A stretch of 64,000 nucleotides of DNA from Streptomyces bicolor (GCF_000719285.1 NZ_JOFS01000028.1:128968-192967), one strand, 5' to 3'. Counted from the stretch's first letter, positions 16,807 through 25,495 are shown. A program made the numbers and translations. Notes: generated by a model not told the origin, from the sequence alone.

Positions 16807-18045
16807 GTGAGCAGCGAGAACTCTTCGGCGGACGACGTGCGGCGGGTGTGGGACGTCGTCGTGGTGGGCGCGGGACCCGCGGGGGCCTCGGCCGCTTACG
16901 CGGCTGCGGTCGCGGGGCGGCGTGTGCTGTTGCTGGAGAAGGCGGAGCTGCCGCGCTACAAGACGTGCGGCGGCGGCATCATCGGCCCCTCGCGCGACTC
17001 GCTCCCGCCCGGCTTCGAACTGCCCTTCCGGGACCGGGTGCACGCGGTCACGTTCTCGAACAACGGCCGCTTCACCCGTACCCGCCGCTCCAAGCAGATG
17101 CTGTTCGGTCTGATCAACCGTCCCGAGTTCGACCAGCAGCTCGTCGAGCACGCGCAGAAGGCGGGCGCCGAGCTGCGCACGGGCGTCACCGTGCAGCGCG
17201 TCGAGCAGCACGGCTCGGCGGTGCCGGACCGCCGTAGCGTCGCCGTCGTCCTGCAGGGCGGCGAGACGCTGCTCGCGCGGGCCGTGGTCGGCGCGGACGG
17301 CAGCGCCAGCCGCATAGGGGCACACGTCGGGGTGAAGCTCGACCAGGTGGATCTCGGCCTGGAGGCCGAGATCCCGGTGCCGGAGACGGTCGCCGAGGAC
17401 TGGAAGGGGCGGGTCCTCATCGACTGGGGGCCGATTCCCGGCAGTTACGGCTGGGTGTTCCCCAAGGGCGACACGCTCACGGTCGGTGTGATCTCCGCGC
17501 GCGGTGAAGGCGCCGCGACCAAGCGGTACTTGGAGGAGTTCATCGGGCGCCTCGGGCTCGCCGGGTTCGAACCGAGCGTCTCCTCCGGCCACTTGACGCG
17601 CTGCCGCGCCGACGACTCGCCGCTGTCGCGCGGGCGTGTGCTGGTGTGCGGTGACGCGGCGGGACTGCTGGAGCCGTGGACGCGCGAGGGGATCTCGTTC
17701 GCGCTGCGCTCGGGGCGGCTCGCGGGGGAGTGGGCGGTACGGATCGCCGAGGCGCACGACGCGGTGGACACCCGGCGGCAGGCCCTGAATTACGCCTTCG
17801 CGGTCAAGGCGGGCCTCGGTGTCGAGATGAGCGTCGGCAAGCGGCTGCTGACCGTGTTCGAGCGCCGTCCCGGTCTCTTCCACGCGACGCTGACCGGTTT
17901 CCGGCCGGCCTGGAAGGCGTTCATGGACATCACCCGCGGCTCCACGTCGCTGGCCGAGATCGTCCGCACCCACCCGATGGCCCACCGCGCCCTGACGGCG
18001 CTGGACCGCCGTCCGGCGGTGGCGGGCGACGAGGTCACTTCCTGA
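16807..18045 (+). CDS. Geranylgeranyl-reductase-family FAD-dependent oxidoreductase
   Basis: 412 aa, GTG start at 16807 with GGAG about 13 nt upstream. FAD-binding GxGxxG is VVVGAGPAGASAAYAAA (residues about 19-35). PRYKTCGGGI and the CGDAAGLLEPWTREGISFAL motif (second FAD segment) are hallmarks of geranylgeranyl reductase/ChlP-like enzymes. These flavoproteins reduce isoprenoid double bonds in menaquinone side chains, carotenoids or membrane lipids. In actinobacteria they often lie near the menaquinone or nuo loci, but here the context gives no substrate. The last 11 nt overlap the convergent Ddn-like gene. Confidence 0.88.
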   Translation: MSSENSSADDVRRVWDVVVVGAGPAGASAAYAAAVAGRRVLLLEKAELPRYKTCGGGIIGPSRDSLPPGFELPFRDRVHAVTFSNNGRFTRTRRSKQMLFGLINRPEFDQQLVEHAQKAGAELRTGVTVQRVEQHGSAVPDRRSVAVVLQGGETLLARAVVGADGSASRIGAHVGVKLDQVDLGLEAEIPVPETVAEDWKGRVLIDWGPIPGSYGWVFPKGDTLTVGVISARGEGAATKRYLEEFIGRLGLAGFEPSVSSGHLTRCRADDSPLSRGRVLVCGDAAGLLEPWTREGISFALRSGRLAGEWAVRIAEAHDAVDTRRQALNYAFAVKAGLGVEMSVGKRLLTVFERRPGLFHATLTGFRPAWKAFMDITRGSTSLAEIVRTHPMAHRALTALDRRPAVAGDEVTS

Positions 18046-18484
18046 CGGTGATCCGGAAGACCGGGTGGTCCGGGGCAGCCGCGATGATCTCCTCGTCGGA
18101 GGACTTCGCGGTGACCCCGTTGAAGTACTGGTTGACCTCCCAGCCCCACTTCTCCAGATAGGTCCGCAGGATCGGGAGCTTCACCTCGTCGGGAAGCTCC
18201 ACCGCGGTGAACTCACGGACCTTGCGCCCGACCCGCAGCTCCCCGCCGCCCGCGGCGCGCATGTTGCGCACCCACTGGGAGTGGCCGCGCGCCGAGACGA
18301 GGTACTGCGTGCCGTCGTAGGTGTGAGGGTTGACCGGGATGCGCTGCATCCTGCCGCTCTTGCGCCCGGGTACGGACATCTCCGCCGAGCCCGCGAGGCT
18401 CAGCCCGTGCCGGGCCAGCCAGCCGACGATGTTGTTGAAGCGGACGTTCAGCGAGCTGCCCTTGAGGTAGTACGGCGACGTCAT
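18035..18484 (-). CDS. Nitroreductase/deazaflavin (F420)-dependent Ddn-family protein
   Basis: 149 aa from ATG 18484. Family signature: MSVPGRKSGRMQRIPVN (the GRKSGx-RxxP motif of Ddn/F420H2-dependent quinone reductases), then YLVSARGHSQWVRNMRAAGGGELRVGRK. These split-beta-barrel proteins use reduced F420 to reduce quinones or xenobiotics. It is divergent from a TetR gene with two matching palindromes between them, so the TetR protein almost certainly controls it. The C-terminal end FRITVRK is normal. It overlaps the convergent flavoprotein gene by 11 nt. Confidence 0.88.
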   Translation of the reverse strand: MTSPYYLKGSSLNVRFNNIVGWLARHGLSLAGSAEMSVPGRKSGRMQRIPVNPHTYDGTQYLVSARGHSQWVRNMRAAGGGELRVGRKVREFTAVELPDEVKLPILRTYLEKWGWEVNQYFNGVTAKSSDEEIIAAAPDHPVFRITVRK

Positions 18485-18502
18485 GGTGACCCCCAGGTTT
18501 GA

Positions 18503-18569
18503 GAGAGCGATGCTCTCGGTTGAGAGCAGTGTGCACGAGATCGCTGATCCAAAGCAAGAGCAGTGCTCT
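18503..18569. promoter_or_regulatory. Two TetR-type operators between the Ddn-like gene and the TetR gene
   Basis: GAGAGC-GAT-GCTCTC (18503-18517) and AGAGCAGTGCTCT (18557-18569) are perfect inverted repeats sharing the half-site AGAGC. A weaker half-site, TGAGAGC, lies between them (18521-18527). They occupy the 128-bp divergent intergenic region and so could control both genes. Confidence 0.8.
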
Positions 18570-18612
18570 CGATTGTGTGCACTGCTCCGCTGTTCGTGGG
18601 AGACTGCCTCAC

Positions 18613-19308
18613 ATGAGCAGCAGCACCGCACAGGGCGCACGTGCCCGGGCCAGGATGGAAGTCACCGCGGCCATCAAGGACGAGGCGCGCAGACAGCTCG
18701 CGGCCGAGGGCGCCGCCAAGCTGTCGCTGCGCGCCGTGGCCCGCGAACTCGGCATGGTCTCCTCCGCGCTCTACCGGTACTTTCCCAGCCGCGACGACCT
18801 GCTGACCGCCCTCATCATCGACGCCTACAACTCCATCGGCGAGAGTGCCGAAGCGGCCCACGACAAGGCCGCGGGCGCCGGCCCCGTACAGCGCTGGACG
18901 GCGGTCGCGGAGGCCGTACGCGACTGGGCGCTGCGGCATCCGCACGAGTACGCGCTGATCTACGGATCGCCCGTGCCGGGCTACACCGCCCCCGACACGA
19001 CCGTCCCGCCCGCCTCCCGCGTCGGCCTCCTCTTCATCGGCATCGTCCGCGACGCCCATCGCGACTCCGGCCTCACCGAGCCCCCGCCCCTGCCCGCCGA
19101 GCTGTGCCCCGAGGCCGAGCGCATGGCCGCCGACCTGGCCCCCGACCTCCCTCCGGCGGCGGTCGCGGCCCTCGTCGCCGCCTGGGCCGAGCTCTTCGGC
19201 CTTGTCGGGTTCGAGCTGTTCGGGCAGTTCAACCGGGTCGTGGAGGACAGGGAGAGGTTCTTCCGGCATGCGGTGGCCCGGCTCGCCCAGGGCGTGGGCC
19301 TGGCGTGA
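18613..19308 (+). CDS. TetR-family transcriptional regulator
   Basis: 231 aa from ATG 18613. The N-terminal DNA-binding domain includes LSLRAVARELGMVSSALYRY (helix-turn-helix) and the FPSRDDLLTALI helix. The C-terminal ligand domain resembles the TetR_C_33/WHG type (HPHEYALIYGSPVPGY), common among actinobacterial repressors. It is divergent from the Ddn-like gene, with AGAGC palindromes between. The predicted role is autoregulation and repression of the F420-dependent enzyme, with a hydrophobic or xenobiotic ligand as inducer (inference). Confidence 0.9.
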   Translation: MSSSTAQGARARARMEVTAAIKDEARRQLAAEGAAKLSLRAVARELGMVSSALYRYFPSRDDLLTALIIDAYNSIGESAEAAHDKAAGAGPVQRWTAVAEAVRDWALRHPHEYALIYGSPVPGYTAPDTTVPPASRVGLLFIGIVRDAHRDSGLTEPPPLPAELCPEAERMAADLAPDLPPAAVAALVAAWAELFGLVGFELFGQFNRVVEDRERFFRHAVARLAQGVGLA

Positions 19309-19401
19309 CCCGCTGCGGGGGGACGTACTTCGCGGGGAGTACGCGTGATCACCACGCGCGGGTGACGCCGCCCGGCGGCCGTCGCGTCTAGCGTGGCGGA
19401 C

Positions 19402-20634
19402 ATGGACGAGCAGCAGGCACGCCGGGGTGGCGGTCCGCCGATGTGGTGGCGGCACGGGCCGCCGTGGTGGAACCGGTGGGACGGCGACGAGCGTGCTCCT
19501 CACTGGCCCTGGCGCTCCACCGTGCTGATCACCGTCTTCGTGCTGGCCGGTTCGAACTTCGCGGCCCGGGGCCAGCTGGACGACCGGGCCCCGCTCGACC
19601 TCTTCGCGCGCGTCCTGCTGTTCGTGGCGGCGGGACTGCTGCTGTGGCGCAAGCGGTATCCGGTGGCCGTCGTGTTCGGGACGGCGGTGGCGGCCACGGT
19701 CTACCTGGGTGCCGGGTACCCGTACGGGCCGGTCTTCGTGGCCGTCGCCGTCGCCTGCTTCAACGCGATCGTCCTGGGACACCGCAAGGCGGCCTGGGCG
19801 GCGATCGGGGTCTTCTGGGTCGGGCACGCGCTCGTGGCCCACTGGCTGTACCGATGGCTGCCGCCGTCCGGTGACTCGGCCGCCCCCTGGGGGCAGGAGG
19901 GTGTGATCGCCGCGTGGGTCGCGGCGATCCTGGCGGTGTCGGAGCTGGCCAGGACCCGGCGCGAGCAGTGGGCGAAGGAGCGGGCCGAACGGGCGCAGGC
20001 GGCGCGGCGACGGGCCGACGAGGAGAGGCTGCGGATCGCACGCGAGCTGCACGACGTCCTCGCACACAGCATCAGCGTGATCAATGTGCAGGCGGGCGTC
20101 GGCCTCGCGCTCCTCGACACCGACCCCGAGCAGGCGCGTACGGCGCTCACCACCATCAAGGCCAAGAGCAAGGAGGCGCTCGGCGAGGTCCGCCAGGTCC
20201 TCGACACCCTGCGCACACCCGGCGCCGCGCCGCGCACCCCGGCACCCGGCCTGGACCGGCTGCCCGAACTGGTTCGGCAGGCGGCGAGCGCGGGCCTCAC
20301 CGTCGAGGTCGAGGGCGAGCCGCCCCGCCTGGCGCCCGGCACCGACCTCGCCGCCTTCCGGATCGTCCAGGAGGCCCTGACCAACGTCGTACGCCACTCG
20401 GGATCACGGCACGCGCGCGTGCACCTCGAGCACGACGACGGAGCGACGCTACGGTTGCGTATCGACGACGACGGTCCGGCGACCGGCGCCGACGCGGGCG
20501 GCAGCGGCAACGGGCTGGCCGGAATGCGGGAGCGGGCGGCGGCGCTGGGTGGCACGATCGAGGCGGGCCCGCGTGCCGACGGAGGGTTCCGGGTGCTCGC
20601 AGTACTGCCGTTGAAGGCTCCGGCCGGCGACTGA
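19402..20634 (+). CDS. Sensor histidine kinase (NarL/DesK-type)
   Basis: 410 aa from ATG 19402 (GTG 19393 would add three residues). After a Trp-rich N-terminus come four to five membrane helices (about residues 37-180) without a large extracytoplasmic loop. A coiled segment follows, then the HisKA_3 box RIARELHDVLAHSISVINVQ, with His in ELHD. The HATPase domain has the N-box QEALTNVVRHSG and G-box GNGLAGMRERAAALGG. The signal is probably membrane-related since there is no sensor domain. The cognate response regulator follows 37 nt downstream. Confidence 0.92.
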   Translation: MDEQQARRGGGPPMWWRHGPPWWNRWDGDERAPHWPWRSTVLITVFVLAGSNFAARGQLDDRAPLDLFARVLLFVAAGLLLWRKRYPVAVVFGTAVAATVYLGAGYPYGPVFVAVAVACFNAIVLGHRKAAWAAIGVFWVGHALVAHWLYRWLPPSGDSAAPWGQEGVIAAWVAAILAVSELARTRREQWAKERAERAQAARRRADEERLRIARELHDVLAHSISVINVQAGVGLALLDTDPEQARTALTTIKAKSKEALGEVRQVLDTLRTPGAAPRTPAPGLDRLPELVRQAASAGLTVEVEGEPPRLAPGTDLAAFRIVQEALTNVVRHSGSRHARVHLEHDDGATLRLRIDDDGPATGADAGGSGNGLAGMRERAAALGGTIEAGPRADGGFRVLAVLPLKAPAGD

Positions 20635-20671
20635 GCCGGCGGCGAACCGAACAACCACGCAAGGAGGACCG

Positions 20672-21337
20672 GTGATCCGGGTACTGCTCGCCGACGACCA
20701 GTCACTGGTGCGGGCTGGCTTCCGGGCGCTGCTCGACGCGCAGCCCGACATCGAGGTGGCGGGGGAGGCGGCCGACGGCGAGGAGGCCCTGCGCAAGGTG
20801 CGCGAACTGCGGCCCGACGTCGTCCTGATGGACATCCGCATGCCGGTCCTGGACGGTCTGGCCGCGACTCGCCGGATCACCGAGGACGGCGCCCTGGAGG
20901 GCGTCAAGGTGGTCATGCTGACCACCTTCGAACTCGACGAGTACGTCTTCGAGGCCATCCGCTCGGGCGCCTCCGGCTTCCTGGTCAAGGACACCGAGCC
21001 GGAGGAACTCCTGCGCGCGGTACGGGCGGTCGTGGACGGGGACGCCCTGCTGTCGCCGGGGGTGACGCGGCGCCTGATCGCCGAGTTCGCCGCCCGCTCC
21101 AAGGAGCCCGCGGCCGCCGACGCCCTCGCCGAACTCACCGAGCGCGAGCGGGAGGTGATGGCGCTGGTCGGCATCGGCCTGTCCAACGAGGAGATCGCCC
21201 GCCGCCTGGTGGTCAGCCCCCTCACGGCGAAGACCCACGTCAGCCGCACGATGGTGAAGCTCGGCGCGCGGGACCGGGCGCAACTGGTCGTGCTGGCCTA
21301 CGAGTCGGGGTTGGTACGGCCGGGCTGGCTGGGCTGA
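20672..21337 (+). CDS. NarL/LuxR-family response regulator
   Basis: 221 aa, GTG 20672 with AAGGAGG 10 bases upstream. The receiver domain has acidic DDQ at residues 8-10, phospho-acceptor Asp in DVVLMDIRMP (about 54) and Lys in FLVKDT (about 104). The C-terminal LuxR helix-turn-helix is ELTEREREVMALVGIGLSNE. It is the partner of the upstream kinase, with 37-nt spacing and the same strand. The last 40 nt overlap the convergent DUF6332 gene. Confidence 0.93.
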   Translation: MIRVLLADDQSLVRAGFRALLDAQPDIEVAGEAADGEEALRKVRELRPDVVLMDIRMPVLDGLAATRRITEDGALEGVKVVMLTTFELDEYVFEAIRSGASGFLVKDTEPEELLRAVRAVVDGDALLSPGVTRRLIAEFAARSKEPAAADALAELTEREREVMALVGIGLSNEEIARRLVVSPLTAKTHVSRTMVKLGARDRAQLVVLAYESGLVRPGWLG

Positions 21338-21603
21338 GCCGCCCCTTCCCGGGTGTCCCGTCGCTGCCCGAAGCGGAGCAGCACGCTGGCGACGCGGGCC
21401 ACGAACAGCAAGGCGGCCGCCGTCGCCCCCGCCCCGACGAGCGTGCGGCGCGCCCCGGCCGACAGATCGAACGCGTACGCCGGTCCCACCACGGCCCCGA
21501 ACACCACGGCAGCCGCGAACGCCGCGCTGAACAGGGCGTATCCGATCTCCACCGTGATCGCGTCCCGCTCGGCCTGACTGCGCCGTCCCCCATACATGCT
21601 CAT
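21298..21603 (-). CDS. DUF6332 small membrane protein
   Basis: 101 aa from ATG 21603 (ATG 21597 also possible). Recognised by the family landmarks QAERDAITVEIGYALFSAAF and the C-terminal QPSQPGRTNPDS. Two transmembrane helices (about residues 20-44 and 55-75). The function of this Streptomyces family is unknown. Its 3' end overlaps the end of the response-regulator gene by 40 nt on the opposite strand. Confidence 0.8.
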   Translation of the reverse strand: MSMYGGRRSQAERDAITVEIGYALFSAAFAAAVVFGAVVGPAYAFDLSAGARRTLVGAGATAAALLFVARVASVLLRFGQRRDTREGAAQPSQPGRTNPDS

Positions 21604-21674
21604 AGAGGGAGTTTCACAGGCGCGCGCCCGGCGGAGCAAGCGAGCGGCTCCGCCGGGCGCAGGGAGGCGGCCCC

Positions 21675-23153
21675 CTAGTCGCGTACGGTGACGCGCTCCG
21701 CCTCCTGGGACATGGACTTGGCGACCACGACGGTCTCCCGCGTGCGGCGGGTGCGCAGTCCGGTCAGTGAGATCAACAGGCCCGCGACCGCGATCGCCGT
21801 GATCACGACCAGGGCGGGCAGGTAGCTGTCGAGGACGGCCTGTGGGGACGCGGGCTCCTCAGGGGTGTTCGCGGTGAGTACCGCCGTCACGACGGCCAGG
21901 AAGAGCGCGCCGCCCACCTGGACGGAGGTGTTGAGCAGCCCGGAGACCATGCCCTGCTCGTGCTCGTCGACGCCGTTCGTGGCCTGGACGTTGAGCGAGG
22001 GGAAGGTGAGCGCGAAGGCCGAGCCGACCAGGAGCATGGTGGGCAGGATCACCGCCGCGTACACCGGGTCGAGGTCGATGCGCAGGAACAGGATGTAGCC
22101 GGCGACCATCAGGGCGAACCCGATCACGATCAGCCGGGCCGTACCGAACCGGTCGATGACGGTACCGACCTTCGTCGCCGACAGCGCCACGAGCGCACCC
22201 GCCGGCAGGAAGGCCAGCGCGGTGTGCAGCGCCGACCAGCCGAGCAACTGCTGCATGTACAGCGTGACCAGGAACTGGAAGCCGATGTAGCTGCCGACGA
22301 ACGTCAACGCACCCAGCTGGGCACGTACTTGGGCACCCGAACGCAGCACGCCCAGCCGGATCAGCGGGCTCGGGCTGCGCCGCTCGACGGCGACGAAGGC
22401 GGCCAGCAGTACGGCGACGGCGGCGAAGGACAGGATCGTGCGGGCGGCGCCCCAGCCCACCTCGGGCGCTTCGACGACCGTGAAGACGAGCAGCAGCATG
22501 GAGGCGGTGCCGAGGACGGCGCCGGGGATGTCGTAGCCGCCGTCCGTCCGCTCCCGCTCGGTGCGCGGCAGCAGCTTCAGGCCGAAGAACAGGGCGATCA
22601 GGGCCACGGGCGCGGGCAGCAGCATGGTGAAGCGCCAACTGGCCTCGGTGAGCAGGCCGGAGAAGACCAGCCCCATCGAGTAGCCGGTGGCGCCGCAGGT
22701 GGTGTAGATCGAGAGCGCGCGGTTGCGTACCGGGCCCTCGGCGAAGGTCGTGGTGATGATGGACAGCCCGGCGGGGGCGGTGAAGGCGGCGGCAAGTCCC
22801 TTGATGAAGCGGCTGGCGATCAGCAGCGGACCCGAGTCGACGAGCCCGCCGAGCAGTGAGGCCAGCGCGAAGACGGCGAGGGCCACCAGGAACACCTGGC
22901 GCCGGCCCAGCAGGTCGGCGGTCCGTCCGCCGAGCAGGAGCAGGCCGCCGTAGCCCAGGATGTAGCCGCTGACGATCCATTGCAGGGTCGAGGTGGACAG
23001 GCCCAGGTCGGCGCCGATGGACGGCAGGGCGACACCGACCATCGACACGTCCAGTGCGTCCAGGAACATCGCGGCGCACAGCACCAGGAGGGTGCCCCAC
23101 AGGCGGGGCGTCCAACGGCCCTCGGAGGTGGGGTGGGTGAGCGGAGAGGTCAT
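21675..23153 (-). CDS. MFS drug exporter (DHA2/EmrB-QacA type, 14 TM)
   Basis: 492 aa from ATG 23153. Motifs: ALDVSMVGVALPSIGADLGL in helix 1 (the D/V-rich motif of 14-TM DHA2 exporters), WIVSGYILGYGGLLLLGGRT (motif A region with GRxxDLLGRR) and GLSIITTTFAEG (motif C region). About 14 hydrophobic helices. Probable proton-driven drug export. It is divergent from a MarR gene with tandem palindromes in between, a standard MarR-controlled efflux pair. Confidence 0.9.
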   Translation of the reverse strand: MTSPLTHPTSEGRWTPRLWGTLLVLCAAMFLDALDVSMVGVALPSIGADLGLSTSTLQWIVSGYILGYGGLLLLGGRTADLLGRRQVFLVALAVFALASLLGGLVDSGPLLIASRFIKGLAAAFTAPAGLSIITTTFAEGPVRNRALSIYTTCGATGYSMGLVFSGLLTEASWRFTMLLPAPVALIALFFGLKLLPRTERERTDGGYDIPGAVLGTASMLLLVFTVVEAPEVGWGAARTILSFAAVAVLLAAFVAVERRSPSPLIRLGVLRSGAQVRAQLGALTFVGSYIGFQFLVTLYMQQLLGWSALHTALAFLPAGALVALSATKVGTVIDRFGTARLIVIGFALMVAGYILFLRIDLDPVYAAVILPTMLLVGSAFALTFPSLNVQATNGVDEHEQGMVSGLLNTSVQVGGALFLAVVTAVLTANTPEEPASPQAVLDSYLPALVVITAIAVAGLLISLTGLRTRRTRETVVVAKSMSQEAERVTVRD

Positions 23154-23167
23154 GGCGAAGACAGTAC

Positions 23168-23201
23168 ATGCGCATGCATCGAATGCAAACGCATTTAATG
23201 C
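23168..23201. promoter_or_regulatory. Tandem MarR operators between the exporter and marR-type gene
   Basis: TGCATCGAATGCA (23175-23187) and GCATTTAATGC (23191-23201) are inverted repeats built on the GCAT/ATGC half-site. An ATGCGCAT palindrome lies beside them (23168-23175). They sit 15-48 nt upstream of the exporter start and 38-71 nt upstream of the MarR start, in the shared promoter. Confidence 0.8.
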
Positions 23202-23238
23202 CGATGCAATGAACCCGGATCTCTGCTACGGTGCGCCC

Positions 23239-23628
23239 ATGGCGGCGAAGAAGGCCGAACAGGCGCTCGTGGACCAGTGGCGGGACATGCTGGCGCTGCA
23301 CGCGCGCACGCAGTGCGAACTGGACCGCGCTCTGGGCCAACACGGGTTGTGCGCCAGCGACTTCGAGGTCCTGGACGTGCTGGCGGACGGCGCCTGCGCC
23401 TACCGCGTCCAGGAGATCTCCGAGCGCGTCCATCTGAGCCAGAGCGCGCTGTCGCGGCTGATCGCACGGCTGGAGAAGGACGGGCTCGTCGAGCGCGGGA
23501 TGTGCCCGGAGGACCGGCGGGGCGTGAAGGTGGCGCTCACGGGGAAGGGGCGCACGCTGCACGGCGAGGTGCTGCCGGTGCAGCGTGCGGTGCTGACCCG
23601 GATGCTGACGGGGGGCCCGGCCGGCTGA
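23239..23628 (+). CDS. MarR-family transcriptional regulator
   Basis: 129 aa from ATG 23239. Winged helix-turn-helix: FEVLDVLADGACAYRVQEIS, the recognition helix HLSQSALSRLIARLEKDGLV, and the wing CPEDRRGVKVALTGKGR with the DxRG motif. It probably represses the divergent DHA2 exporter and itself through the GCAT palindromes. The last codons form one arm of a long terminator stem. Confidence 0.92.
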   Translation: MAAKKAEQALVDQWRDMLALHARTQCELDRALGQHGLCASDFEVLDVLADGACAYRVQEISERVHLSQSALSRLIARLEKDGLVERGMCPEDRRGVKVALTGKGRTLHGEVLPVQRAVLTRMLTGGPAG

Positions 23629-23650
23629 CCTCCCGTCAGCATCCGGGTCA
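23594..23650. terminator. Long terminator stem between marR-type gene and the mycothiol-enzyme gene
   Basis: 22-bp arms (23594-23615 and 23629-23650, one mismatch) with a 13-nt loop that contains the MarR stop codon. The left arm is inside the MarR coding end and the right arm reaches the stop of the convergent gene (23648). It can terminate both transcripts. Confidence 0.85.
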
Positions 23651-24388
23651 GCCGATTGCCGACTTCTCCCGCCACAACGCGGCGAGCGAGCGGTCACCGT
23701 GCACGCTCGGCGCCGGCGCTCGATTCCACAGCGCCGGATACAACTGTGCGGCGGGACCGGCCACTTCGGCGTCGGCGTCCCCGGCCGACTCGCCCAGCGC
23801 GGTCACGGGCGGTTCCGCCGACAGCCGTACAGTCCACGTCGCGTCCGTGTCCGTGGCTCGCACCCGCAGCACACGCGGCTGCTGCGTGCGAACCCTGCTC
23901 TTGGGGCGGGCATGGAATCCGCGCAGGAGCTCGTCGATCCCGTCCACCGCGAACTCCGTCGCGATGCCGGTCGGCGTGCCGCCGCGCGCCGACTCCGCGT
24001 CGAAGCGGTGGATGGTCGTCTCATGGGCCTGCCGCCGCGCCCAGAAGGCCAGTGGTGAGGGGTTGGGCGCGGGGTGGAAGGTCCAGCACTCCACGTCGGG
24101 TGAGGCTCCGGTGAGGGTGTCCACCAGATGACGGTGGCTGTCCCGGTACCAGGCCAGGAGCTCGTCGCCGTCGAGGCCGGGCTCGGCGCCCAGGGGCCGG
24201 GGCGAAGTGTGCGCCTGCGCGATGAACGCCGCGGCCCAACGATGCACCGTCCCGGTGTGCCGCAGCAGATCCCGCACCTGCCAGTCCGGACAGGTCGGCA
24301 CCTTGGCGTCGACCCCGGCCTCCTCGGCGGCCGCGGCCAGCAGGACGCCCTCGCGGTCGAGGGTGTGAATGAAGTCGGCTGTCTCCAT
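23648..24388 (-). CDS. Maleylpyruvate-isomerase-family, probably mycothiol-dependent enzyme
   Basis: 246 aa from ATG 24388. DinB/MDMPI fold: N-terminal helix with VPTCPDWQVRDLLRHTGTVH (metal His) and the RRQAHETTIHRFDAE motif (second metal His-x3-E-x-x-H-like cluster), followed by the C-terminal MDMPI_C/SCP-like domain (AVDGIDELLRGF to LALWREK-like end). These actinobacterial enzymes use mycothiol to isomerise or detoxify substrates. The specific reaction is unknown here. Gene stands alone, convergent with the MarR gene. Confidence 0.87.
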   Translation of the reverse strand: METADFIHTLDREGVLLAAAAEEAGVDAKVPTCPDWQVRDLLRHTGTVHRWAAAFIAQAHTSPRPLGAEPGLDGDELLAWYRDSHRHLVDTLTGASPDVECWTFHPAPNPSPLAFWARRQAHETTIHRFDAESARGGTPTGIATEFAVDGIDELLRGFHARPKSRVRTQQPRVLRVRATDTDATWTVRLSAEPPVTALGESAGDADAEVAGPAAQLYPALWNRAPAPSVHGDRSLAALWREKSAIG

Positions 24389-24563
24389 GGGATGAGTGTG
24401 CCGGATCGAGTGCGGTCGAAGGGCAGTGCCGATCCGCCTTGCCTGCGCCGGGAGTCCGGGCGGTGGGACGTAAGGATTTCGTCATCACGCTCGGTGTACT
24501 GGACGGCTCCCGCCCGCCGTTGAATGGGAAGCGAACAGGAAACTCTCAGGAAGTGAGACGGTC

Positions 24564-25100
24564 ATGGGGCGTGTGCGGAGGGTGCTGGGCCGACCGCTTG
24601 GCATCGGGGTGCTGGTGCTGGTCGTCGTCGCGGGCGGCTTCGGGCTCTACTGGTTCCAGCCGTGGAAGCTGTGGCAGGACCAGACCGTGGAGGAGGCCCT
24701 GCCCGGCGTGGTGGAGCCGAGCGACGCGCCCTCCTCGGCCCCCGCACCGAAGACGGTGGCCGGCGGCGAGCTGATCAGCCACGAGCACACGACGTCGGGC
24801 ACGGTGAAACTCGTACGGCTGGCCGACGGCTCCCATGTGCTGCGCCTGGAGCAGCTCGACACCAGCAACGGGCCGGACCTGCGCGTGTGGCTGACGGACG
24901 CGCCCGTGAAGGAGGGGCGGGACGGGTGGCGGGTCTTCGACGACGGCGAGCACGTCAGCCTCGGCAAACTCAAGGGCAACAAGGGCAGCCAGAACTACGC
25001 GGTGCCCAATGACGTCGACCTCTCCCGCTACAGCAGCGTCAGCATTTGGTGCGACCGCTTCGACGTGTCGTTCGGGGCGGCGGAACTCGCGCGGGCCTGA
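24564..25100 (+). CDS. DM13-domain membrane-anchored protein
   Basis: 178 aa from ATG 24564, with AGGAAGTGAGACGGTC ahead of it. There is one N-terminal transmembrane anchor (GIGVLVLVVVAGGFGLYWF, residues about 13-31), an acidic/Pro linker, then a DM13 domain (residues about 66-175). The domain shows HTTSGTVKLVRLADG, LDTSNGPDLRVWLT and the conserved near-C-terminal VSIWCDRFDVSFGAAEL with its single Cys. DM13 domains are proposed to take part in extracytoplasmic redox. No operon partner. The 175-bp upstream gap holds nothing I can name beyond a ribosome-binding site. Confidence 0.85.
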   Translation: MGRVRRVLGRPLGIGVLVLVVVAGGFGLYWFQPWKLWQDQTVEEALPGVVEPSDAPSSAPAPKTVAGGELISHEHTTSGTVKLVRLADGSHVLRLEQLDTSNGPDLRVWLTDAPVKEGRDGWRVFDDGEHVSLGKLKGNKGSQNYAVPNDVDLSRYSSVSIWCDRFDVSFGAAELARA

Positions 25101-25105
25101 TGCGC

Positions 25106-25495
25106 TCAGGACGAGATGGGAAACAGGCAGAACTCGTTTCCCTCGGGGTCGGTGAGGACCCAGTGGTCCTCGTGGCGGGCGAGGACGGTCGCGCCCAGTG
25201 CGGTGAGGCGGTCGAGCTCGGTCCGCGGGGCGGGGGAGACCAGGTCGAGGTGCAGGCGGTTCTTCCCGCGCCGGGGCTCCGGCACGAGCTGACACCACAG
25301 GCGAGGGCCGCCGGCCCCGGGCTCGACGAGTACGGTCGGGTCGTCCTCCGGGTCGTCGATGCCCTGCGCGCGCAGCCGGGCGAGCTCGGCGTCGTCGTAG
25401 GGGGCGACGGCGTAACCGTCGAGGGCGGCGGCCCAGAAACGGGCCGTGGCGGCCGGACGGGCACAGTCGATGACGATGTCGTGGAGTCGTGCCAT
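25106..25495 (-). CDS. VOC-family (glyoxalase-like) protein
   Basis: 129 aa from ATG 25495. Glyoxalase_6-type vicinal-oxygen-chelate fold: HDIVIDCARPAATARFWAAA at the start, WCQLVPEPRRGKNRLHLDLV (metal His in LHLDL) and VLTDPEGNEFCLFP (metal Glu) at the C-terminus. Substrate unknown; related proteins act as dioxygenases, isomerases or bleomycin-type binders. It ends 5 nt from the convergent DM13 gene. Confidence 0.87.
   Translation of the reverse strand: MARLHDIVIDCARPAATARFWAAALDGYAVAPYDDAELARLRAQGIDDPEDDPTVLVEPGAGGPRLWCQLVPEPRRGKNRLHLDLVSPAPRTELDRLTALGATVLARHEDHWVLTDPEGNEFCLFPISS

Noticed and set aside
15292..17985. Long minus-strand frame across the M20 and flavoprotein genes
   Set aside because: Composed of two unrelated shadow segments. 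Both real genes have full domain signatures in other frames.
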